A stretch of DNA of 64,000 bases from positions 1 through 64,000 of the forward strand of contig SLTK01000011.1 of assembly GCA_004347695.1 (NCBI GenBank), in the 5' to 3' direction. The number at the start of each line of letters is the position of its first letter. Position 1 is the first letter of the stretch. Below are positions 58,022 through 64,000 of this stretch, one piece after another. A program made the position numbers and the translations under genes. The stretch is from Chloroflexota bacterium (lineage in GTDB: Bacteria; Chloroflexota; Anaerolineae; Anaerolineales; Anaerolineaceae). The notes below the pieces were generated by a model that did not search any database, was not told where the DNA came from, and saw only the letters and a list, made by a program, of their open reading frames with translations.

Positions 58022-59346
58022 TCGGGGAACAACTGGCTATAGATGGACGGCGCATACTGCTGCACCATCGCGCTGGCAACGCCATTTTCGCGGCAAATGG
58101 CTTCATAAACATCCACACTGGTGCGGCGGATGCGCACCTGGGTATCCACATCCAAACCCCAGAGGCCAAAACGCTGCGTCCAGCCGCGCTCCCACTCGAA
58201 ATTATCCACCAGCGACCAGTGAAAATAGCCTTTAATCGGCCAGTTGAAATTGACTGCCCGCCACATCTGGTGGACATGCTGAATCAAGTACCGTGGCCGC
58301 AAATCGTCATCCGCATCTTCTATGCCGTTCTCGGTTATGTAGATCGGCAGGCTGTATCCTTTGGCAAATTTCATTGCCTCGAAGAAACCGTCCGGGACGT
58401 TGGCAATATGCCCGGTGTCCGACATTTCCGCATCTTTGGGAAACGTGAGATGTATGAATAAATCTTCCTTTTTCAGCAAATTGAAAGCCGCCATCTGGCG
58501 TGTGTAATAATTGATGCCAAGAAAATCCTGGGTGTTGCGCGCTTCCGGCAAATCTATGGATTTAAAGGCAAATTTGAATTTTCCGGTCATTAATGCGTTT
58601 GGAAAAGCGGCATTGAAATTGTTGTGAATAAAGCCAGCCAGTGCGCGGTCAAATGGCAGCCAGGTGTGGGTTGGCTTAAAACTTTGATAGTTCAGCGCGA
58701 TACCGACGCTGGCATCGGGCTGCAGCCGGTGGATGGCGCGATAGGCCGCGGCATGGCCGCGCACCATGTTTTTCAACACTGCGAAGCAAGCTTTTAGATC
58801 GTTTTTGGCGGGGGGAAAGGCTTTAAACAAATAACCCATGACGGTGTATACATTCGGCTCATTAATAGTGACCCAATTCTGGCAATATTCTTTGAGCGCA
58901 TCCACCACTTTGAGGGTGAATTTTTCGAAGAGCGTTGGAGTATCGTCGTTTTCCCAGCCGCCTAATTCCGTCAGCCATAAGGGGTCAGTGAAGTGATGCA
59001 GGGTTACCATGGGCGTCATGCCGCGTTGGCGCAGCCCGCGCAGCATCTGGCGGTAATGATCGAGGGCATCCTCATCCCAAACATCCGGGCGGGGTTGGAC
59101 GCGGCTCCACTCGAGCGATAGACGATGAGCGTTTTGACCACTTTCCGCAGCCCGGTCGAAATCTTCCTTCCAGCGCCCACCCCACCAGTCGCAGGCCAGA
59201 CCGGCTTTGTGCCCCAGGCGGATGCGACCCTCCTGGGCTTCCCAGGCTGACCAGTTATTGTTGGAATTGCTGCCTTCTACCTGGTGGGAAGAAGTTGCTG
59301 TCCCCCATAGAAACCCAGTAGGAAAATGGTATGTTGCTGAAAGCAT
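58018..59346 (-). CDS. Family GH1 beta-glucosidase
   Basis: A 442-residue GH1 enzyme with the family start FPTGFLWGTATSSHQVEG. The acid/base is E163 in TINEPNVY and the nucleophile E339 in ITENGIED. MVTLHHFTDPLW and the C-terminal WSLVDNFEWERGW region complete the (beta/alpha)8 signature. It hydrolyses terminal beta-linked glucose or galactose in the cytoplasm; there is no signal peptide. ATG at 59346 is preceded by GAGGAAACA; a longer frame upstream is not supported. A TATAAT on the minus strand (59383-59388) lies at 31 bases. Confidence 0.93.
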   Translation of the reverse strand: MLSATYHFPTGFLWGTATSSHQVEGSNSNNNWSAWEAQEGRIRLGHKAGLACDWWGGRWKEDFDRAAESGQNAHRLSLEWSRVQPRPDVWDEDALDHYRQMLRGLRQRGMTPMVTLHHFTDPLWLTELGGWENDDTPTLFEKFTLKVVDALKEYCQNWVTINEPNVYTVMGYLFKAFPPAKNDLKACFAVLKNMVRGHAAAYRAIHRLQPDASVGIALNYQSFKPTHTWLPFDRALAGFIHNNFNAAFPNALMTGKFKFAFKSIDLPEARNTQDFLGINYYTRQMAAFNLLKKEDLFIHLTFPKDAEMSDTGHIANVPDGFFEAMKFAKGYSLPIYITENGIEDADDDLRPRYLIQHVHQMWRAVNFNWPIKGYFHWSLVDNFEWERGWTQRFGLWGLDVDTQVRIRRTSVDVYEAICRENGVASAMVQQYAPSIYSQLFPE

Positions 59347-59382
59347 TGTTTCCTCGAGTTGACCTTGGTTAAGATAACATCG

Positions 59383-59388
59383 ATTATA
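59383..59388 (-). promoter_or_regulatory. -10 box of the beta-glucosidase operon
   Basis: On the minus strand TATAAT lies 36 bases before the beta-glucosidase ATG, leaving room for the Shine-Dalgarno sequence. No clear -35 was found. Confidence 0.45.
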
Positions 59389-59529
59389 CCCAAGAATATT
59401 TGACCGGTTCCGAGGTGCGAAAGTCCCAGAGCTGTCTCCTGTTCTACCCATCGGAGCGAGCATTCAGGTCAATCGAGTATAATGAGCGTGCCCTTTCCCG
59501 GGCAATCCTTTTGAAACGGAATTCCATTC

Positions 59530-60054
59530 ATGGTTGCCTCCTCCCTCGAAGAACAAATCGGTCCACTTTTGCGCCAGCGCGGTTTACGATTGGTTGTGGC
59601 TGAATCCTGCACCGGTGGGCTGGTTGGTCACCGCGTCACCAATGTACCCGGATCATCCGATTACTATCTGGGCAGCGTTACCGCTTATGCCTACGAAGCC
59701 AAACGTTTCTTATTGCAGGTGAACTCTGAATCTCTGTTGAAGTACGGCGCTGTCTCACGCGAAATTGCACTGGAAATGGCTATCGGGGTTCGCCGGGTAT
59801 TCGCGGGTAATGAAATCCCGCTCGATCAGGTGGTTGGCATATCCGTTACCGGAATTGCCGGCCCAGGCGGCGGTTTACCGGGCAAACCGGTCGGGCTGAC
59901 CTGGATTGCGCTTAGTACTGCAGACGGCAATTGGGCCTGGAAATTCACCTGGGAAAGCGACCGGGTGGGCAATAAATTGCTTTCGGCTGGCCAGGCTCTG
60001 CGACTGCTGCATGATTACCTGACCGGAAATTTGCCGCCAGAGCAACTGCCTTAG
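59530..60054 (+). CDS. pncC: CinA C-terminal-type nicotinamide-nucleotide amidase (PncC)
   Basis: A 174-residue stand-alone CinA C-terminal domain: VVAESCTGGLVGHRVTNVPGSSDYYLGSVTAYA (about residues 22-54) and VVGISVTGIAGPGGGLPGKPVGLTWIAL are the family motifs. The enzyme deamidates nicotinamide mononucleotide to nicotinate mononucleotide, feeding NAD synthesis together with the NAPRTase at 18-19.4 kb. The N-terminal CinA domain is absent, as in PncC/YgaD. It reads plus-strand away from beta-glucosidase and is followed by the second MGD-like gene after 48 bp. Confidence 0.9.
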   Translation: MVASSLEEQIGPLLRQRGLRLVVAESCTGGLVGHRVTNVPGSSDYYLGSVTAYAYEAKRFLLQVNSESLLKYGAVSREIALEMAIGVRRVFAGNEIPLDQVVGISVTGIAGPGGGLPGKPVGLTWIALSTADGNWAWKFTWESDRVGNKLLSAGQALRLLHDYLTGNLPPEQLP

Positions 60055-60102
60055 AACACCAAGAAATGCAATCGATCTGGATTCATTTGCATGAGGCGTG
60101 GA

Positions 60103-61350
60103 ATGGCAAACCGTAAAAAACGAATCTTGATCTTGACCGCAGACGCCGGGTTTGGGCACCGCAGCGCAGCCAACGCACTCCATGAGGCCTTAACCATCGA
60201 ACACGGCGATTCCGTCCGAGTCGACATTGTTAATCCGCTGGACGACAAACGCGCACCCTATGTGCTGCGGGAGAGCCAGACCGATTATGACAAGTGGGTG
60301 CGCAAAGCTCCGGAATTATACAAGCTGGGGTACGAAGCCTCAGACCGGGCGGTTCCAAGCGCCATCGCTGAAAGCGCATTGACCGTTGCCATGTTCGAGT
60401 TGATGCGCGACTTGCTGCGCACCTATCACCCCGACGTTGTGGTCAGCACCTATCCTTTGTACCAACCTGCGCTTACCGGGGTGCTGGCAGTATTCAAGGC
60501 TAAGATCCCGCTCATTACCGTGGTGACCGACCTGGCGACCGTTCACCGGTTGTGGTTCAACGATCGGGTGGATACCCTGCTGGTGCCAACCGAGATGGTG
60601 CGCGACCTGGCAATGGAGACGGGTATTCCCCCTGAGAGAATCCAAATAACGGGAATTCCAGTTCATCCGGAAATCAGCAGGGGGACCCGATCACGTAAGG
60701 AAATCCGGGCAGAGTTAGGCTGGGAGCCAGATGTTTTTACGGCGTTGGCGGTCGGCAGCAAGCGGGTGGAAGGGTTGATGGATGCGCTCAATGTCATCAA
60801 TCATTTTGGCAGTCCATTGCAACTGGCGGTGGTGACCGGTAAAGATGACGAAATGTACGCTGAGTTGCAGCAAACGTACTGGCATATTCCCAACTACATT
60901 TATGAATTTGTGACCAACATGCCGCAGCTTATGCGCGCCGCCGATTTGATCATTTGCAAAGCCGGCGGTTTAATTGTGACCGAATCACTGGCCTGCGGAC
61001 TGCCTTTGATGCTTGTAAATGTCATTCCGGGGCAGGAAACCGGCAACATGGAATATGTCGTCGAGCATGGGGCGGGCGTCCTGGCAGAGACGCCGGTTCA
61101 GGTATTGGAAGCTCTGGCACATTTTACCCGTGACGGCCAGGCCAGACTCAAGAAGGCAGCGGCTGCTGCAAGAGCCCTGGGACGGCCGCAAGCAGCTTTC
61201 GAGGCAGCCCGGGTAATTTGGGAATCGGCTTTATTGACTTCTGCAGAGTCTGATCTTTCTTTCCGATCCAACTTGATCAATTTGCTGACCCTGAATCAGA
61301 TCCCCTGGACGGAGGGCGAATCCCTGACCTCCGAAGAAACCGAAGAATAA
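60103..61350 (+). CDS. MGDG synthase/GT28-type glycosyltransferase (copy 2)
   Basis: A 415-residue GT-B protein with ILTADAGFGHRSAANALHEAL near residue 10, VVVSTYPLYQPALTG and IPLITVVTDLATVHRLWF in the N-half, and IICKAGGLIVTESLACGLPLMLVNVIPGQETGNMEYVVEHGAG in the UDP-sugar site. It is a paralogue of 24156-25313 and probably makes a glycosyl-diacylglycerol. A start at 60103 is favoured since GAGG (60093-60096) lies 6 bases upstream; 60091 is possible. The stop overlaps the next gene by 1 bp. Confidence 0.83.
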   Translation: MANRKKRILILTADAGFGHRSAANALHEALTIEHGDSVRVDIVNPLDDKRAPYVLRESQTDYDKWVRKAPELYKLGYEASDRAVPSAIAESALTVAMFELMRDLLRTYHPDVVVSTYPLYQPALTGVLAVFKAKIPLITVVTDLATVHRLWFNDRVDTLLVPTEMVRDLAMETGIPPERIQITGIPVHPEISRGTRSRKEIRAELGWEPDVFTALAVGSKRVEGLMDALNVINHFGSPLQLAVVTGKDDEMYAELQQTYWHIPNYIYEFVTNMPQLMRAADLIICKAGGLIVTESLACGLPLMLVNVIPGQETGNMEYVVEHGAGVLAETPVQVLEALAHFTRDGQARLKKAAAAARALGRPQAAFEAARVIWESALLTSAESDLSFRSNLINLLTLNQIPWTEGESLTSEETEE

Positions 61351-62036
61351 TGACGAAAGGACCAGCGGTCATTCTGATTTCAGCCAACAGTGAGTGGCGA
61401 GTGGTGCGTTCGCGTTTCCATTCCGTGGTTGTTGAACTCACGCCGTATGGCGAATGGTTTCAACAGGAACTGGCTGGCATAGTCTGTGTGTTCGTACACG
61501 GTGGCTGGGGAAAAATTGCGGCGGCTGGGAGCGCCCAATACGCCATCGATCGCTGGCAGCCTGGGATCATGATAAATTTAGGCACCTGCGGCGGGTTTGT
61601 CGGTCGGGTTGCCAAAGGTGATATCTTACTGGCCGAGAGTACACTGGTTTATGACATCATCGAGCAGATGAGCGACCCGCAGGTTGCCATCGATCATTAC
61701 GCCACCCGCCTCGATTTGAACTGGTTGAGAGAACCTTATCCACTGCCTGTCCGCCGGGAACGCTTGATTTCCGCGGACCGGGACATTCTGGCAGATGAAG
61801 TGCCGCAGCTAGTCAGCCGCTACCAGGCAGTCGCCGCCGACTGGGAAAGCGGCGCTATTGCCTGGGTTGCTGCCCGCAATCAGACGCGTTGCCTGATCTT
61901 ACGCGGGGTAAGCGATCTGGTCGGCGTGGATGGGGGTGAGGCTTATGGGAACCATGCCGTCTTTGAGATGGGCACCCGGGCTGTCATGAACCGGCTGCTC
62001 GAGAGCCTGCCAGATTGGCTGGCCTGCTGCGACTAG
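61350..62036 (+). CDS. Nucleosidase/phosphorylase-family protein (MTA/SAH nucleosidase-like)
   Basis: A 228-residue PNP/UDP superfamily protein. It has INLGTCGGFVGRVAKGDILLAESTLVYDI with the glycine-rich phosphate or ribose loop, and ADWESGAIAWVAARNQTRCLILRGVSDLVG with the E-S-x-A-x-A and D motifs typical of MTAN and futalosine hydrolases. It splits a nucleoside N-glycosidic bond, perhaps in SAM recycling or menaquinone synthesis. The substrate cannot be decided. It starts on the last base of the upstream stop. Confidence 0.78.
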   Translation: MTKGPAVILISANSEWRVVRSRFHSVVVELTPYGEWFQQELAGIVCVFVHGGWGKIAAAGSAQYAIDRWQPGIMINLGTCGGFVGRVAKGDILLAESTLVYDIIEQMSDPQVAIDHYATRLDLNWLREPYPLPVRRERLISADRDILADEVPQLVSRYQAVAADWESGAIAWVAARNQTRCLILRGVSDLVGVDGGEAYGNHAVFEMGTRAVMNRLLESLPDWLACCD

Positions 62037-62103
62037 TGCGGTCGGTTGGCAAAGACAAAACCGCCCGGTTATTCGAGAATCAAGCCCAAAATGGTAGGAT
62101 TTC

Positions 62104-62112
62104 TGATATAAT
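62104..62112 (+). promoter_or_regulatory. Extended -10 (TGATATAAT) upstream of ccmE
   Basis: TG-A-TATAAT lies about 155 bases before the ccmE start, implying a 5' leader of about 145 nt. No strong structure was recognised in that leader. Confidence 0.5.
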
Positions 62113-62265
62113 TTCGCTGCCAGATAATTACAGTATTCACAAATCCCCCCGTTTTCTCAGCCTTAACTACCTCTCCATTAACCTTGTATTAATCCAAATG
62201 TGGAAAATTAAGGTAGTCTCAACAGCATTGTCAGAAAATCCAAAAATCTTCACCATGGAGGCAAC

Positions 62266-62784
62266 ATGGCGTTAACCGAAAGCTCTGTCAAACCTGCACC
62301 GCGAAACCGCACAAAATTTTTTATCGGCGGGCTGCTGATCATAGCAGCGATCGTCTACCTGATTTTCACCTCCACCCAGGCCAGCGCCCAGTATTTTTTA
62401 ACGGTCGATGAACTGAATCAAAAAGGCGTTGATGTCAATGGACGGGAAATTCGGGTGTCTGGTGCAGTAATTGGCGACACCATCCAGTACGACGCGCAAA
62501 ACCTCAAGTTGACCTTCGAAGTAGCCCATGTCCCTGGAGATAATGCGGTTATCGAGGCGCAGGGCGGCCTGGCGGAAGTTCTTCATCAGGCTGTCATCGA
62601 CCCAACCCGCTCGCGCATCAAGGTTGAATATAACGGCGTCATGCCCGACCTCTTGCGCAATGAAGCCCAGGCAATTATGACAGGGCGGATGAATGAAAAT
62701 GGTGTTTTTGTCGCCCAGGAACTTTTGCTTAAATGTCCAACCAAGTATGAAGAGGCAGTTCCTGAACAGGCTGAGGGTGGGTAA
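62266..62784 (+). CDS. ccmE: Heme chaperone CcmE, CxxxY type
   Basis: A 172-residue CcmE: an N-terminal transmembrane anchor (about residues 18-36), then a periplasmic OB-fold domain (GREIRVSGAVIGDTIQYD, VEYNGVMPDLLRNEAQAIMTG). The usual heme-binding HxxxY is replaced by CPTKY: C157 and Y161. This CxxxY variant is known from archaea and some sulfate reducers. CcmE receives heme and passes it to apocytochrome c with CcmF. GGAGG precedes the ATG, and ccmF follows after 75 bp. Confidence 0.93.
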   Translation: MALTESSVKPAPRNRTKFFIGGLLIIAAIVYLIFTSTQASAQYFLTVDELNQKGVDVNGREIRVSGAVIGDTIQYDAQNLKLTFEVAHVPGDNAVIEAQGGLAEVLHQAVIDPTRSRIKVEYNGVMPDLLRNEAQAIMTGRMNENGVFVAQELLLKCPTKYEEAVPEQAEGG

Positions 62785-62859
62785 GCCGCTCTATTTAAAA
62801 CATAACGCCGGGTGCGCATCACCCGGCTTCCTTAATATTACCCGTTGAAGGGAGTGGTC

Positions 62860-64000
62860 ATGGTTTCGAACTTTGGTTTCGGCGCCCTGGTTATCACGCT
62901 GGTGGTTTCGATTTACGGCATTTTTGCGGCGGTGTACGGCGCGCGTAAAAATTCTCTGGCCTGGGTGGAAAGCGCCCGCAAGGCAATGTTGTTGACTTTC
63001 CCATTGATCACGTTGGTAGCCTTGTCGATCATTTTCTTGCTCGTCAACGGCGATTATCAGGTTCAGTATGTATATAACGTCACCAGCAGCACCATGCCCA
63101 TGTACTTGAAAGTCACCGCACTTTGGGGCGGGCAGGCTGGATCGTTGATTTTCTGGTCCTGGCTGCTGGCATCCTTTGCTTCAGCCGTTACCCTGCGCAA
63201 ATGGCAGCGCGACCGCGAATTTCTCCCCTGGGTGATTGTAGTCTCGCTGGTAACCCTGGTGTTCTTCGTCGGCATGAGCATCTTCTTCGAGAATCCGTTC
63301 GTGAGGTTCTGGCAAACCGCCGGCGGCAGCGAGGCGGTTGCCATGTTCCAACCCGCCGGCGCGACGCCGCTGGTTCCCTTCGACGGGCGCGGGTTGAACC
63401 CGCTGCTGCGCCACCCTGGCATGGTCATCCACCCGCCAATGTTGTATCTCGGGTTTGTATCGTTTGTTATCCCGTTTGCGTTTGCCATCGCCGCATTGAT
63501 AACCGGACGAACCGATGACCGCTGGATTCGCGTCACCCGCCGCTGGGCGCTGGTTGCCTGGCTGTTCCTGTCGCTGGGACTGGTGCTTGGCAGCCGTTGG
63601 GCTTATGACGTACTGGGCTGGGGCGGTTACTGGGCCTGGGATCCGGTGGAAATTGCCGCCTTCATGCCCTGGCTCTCAGGGACAGCATTCCTGCATTCAG
63701 TAATGATCCAGGAAAAGCGCGGACTGTTCAAGCGCTGGAATATGGTGCTGATCATCCTCACCTATTCACTGGTTATTTTTGGCACATTCCTTACCCGCTC
63801 GGGCGTACTATCATCGGTGCATGCCTTCTCGCAAAGCGCTATCGGACCGTTATTCTTTGGCTATATCGGCGTCACCTTTGCCATCTCACTGGCGCTTCTG
63901 TTACAGCGCTGGAATGTTTTACGCTCTGAAGGGGAAATGCATTCGCTGCTATCGCGAGAAGCGCTCTTTTTACTCAACAATCTGCTCTTTATGGGCATTT
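62860..64000 (+). CDS. ccmF: Cytochrome c-type biogenesis protein CcmF (partial, runs off the window)
   Basis: The 380 codons present form the N-terminal half of CcmF. Polytopic helices are followed by the conserved HPPMLYLGF (H191) and the WWD motif WGGYWAWDPVE (residues 254-264), then a second loop FLTRSGVLSSVHAF that contains a heme-ligand histidine. CcmF transfers heme from CcmE to the CxxCH motif of cytochrome c. The reading frame is open to the last base, and the C-terminal half lies beyond the window. ATG at 62860 follows AAGGGAG. Confidence 0.93.
   Translation, partial: MVSNFGFGALVITLVVSIYGIFAAVYGARKNSLAWVESARKAMLLTFPLITLVALSIIFLLVNGDYQVQYVYNVTSSTMPMYLKVTALWGGQAGSLIFWSWLLASFASAVTLRKWQRDREFLPWVIVVSLVTLVFFVGMSIFFENPFVRFWQTAGGSEAVAMFQPAGATPLVPFDGRGLNPLLRHPGMVIHPPMLYLGFVSFVIPFAFAIAALITGRTDDRWIRVTRRWALVAWLFLSLGLVLGSRWAYDVLGWGGYWAWDPVEIAAFMPWLSGTAFLHSVMIQEKRGLFKRWNMVLIILTYSLVIFGTFLTRSGVLSSVHAFSQSAIGPLFFGYIGVTFAISLALLLQRWNVLRSEGEMHSLLSREALFLLNNLLFMGI

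Overview
The window looks like chromosomal DNA of a member of Chloroflexota, most likely class Anaerolineae. This is an inference from gene content and style; no rRNA or other phylogenetic marker was compared. Pointers are moderate-to-high GC, the CIRCE-controlled hrcA-grpE-dnaK locus, a KamA-type aminomutase, DUF951 and DUF2905 proteins, two MGDG-synthase-like glycosyltransferases, LytR-CpsA-Psr and short polymer-export genes, and a secreted beta-propeller protein with a YLPVIIR tail. Coding density is high, with many 1-4 bp overlaps, and GTG and TTG starts are common. No phage, CRISPR array or transposase gene is visible.

Layout. 0-5.5 kb: a DUF1294 protein, then an Fnr-type regulator, an HMA metallochaperone and a P1B metal ATPase with a matching Fnr-type operator, then an ABC1/UbiB kinase. 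5.5-12 kb: an intergenic block of hairpins and a 119-bp MITE-like repeat, type II NADH dehydrogenase, a PIG-L deacetylase, an LCP protein, an aldo/keto reductase and KamA. 12-18 kb: hrcA-grpE-dnaK, a terminator, then dnaJ-prmA from their own promoter. 18-25 kb: nicotinate phosphoribosyltransferase with a strong promoter and a perfect palindromic operator, a PRTase, a ferredoxin, galactokinase, GIY-YIG, a prephenate-dehydrogenase-like protein and an M50 protease. 24-36.4 kb: a collinear run of MGD-like glycosyltransferase, tsaE-tsaB-rimI, type 4 uracil-DNA glycosylase and a surface polysaccharide cluster (UDP-sugar dehydrogenase, epimerase, flippase, GT4, GT-C), met by convergent O-antigen ligase and Wzz genes.

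36.4-46.6 kb: metG, a GbsR/MarR regulator with an ABC ATPase whose catalytic motifs are degenerate, an NfeD-slipin pair, a GNAT protein, and a SWIM zinc-finger gene behind a terminator-containing leader. A second 119-bp repeat, a membrane protein, a NagD-type phosphatase and an MFS carrier follow. 46.7-51.5 kb is looser: an LLM oxidoreductase and a displaced copy of its 3' end, secreted beta-propeller, CHRD and lipoprotein genes, and tRNA-Ser(CGA) with a 49-bp tandem repeat starting at its 3' end. 51.5-64 kb: a beta-CASP nuclease, RNase D, a two-component system, beta-glucosidase with a phosphatase, PncC, a second MGD-like glycosyltransferase, an MTA/SAH-nucleosidase-like protein, and ccmE (CxxxY type) with ccmF running off the end.

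Promoters. Several have a clear TGnTATAAT extended -10 box. At least three genes (DUF951, tsaE, rnd) have the -10 only 6-7 nt before the ATG and no Shine-Dalgarno, so they are probably leaderless. The best candidates for unusual biology are the attenuator leader of the SWIM gene, the degenerate ABC ATPase, the paired 119-bp repeats, the NAPRTase operator and the tRNA-linked tandem repeat.
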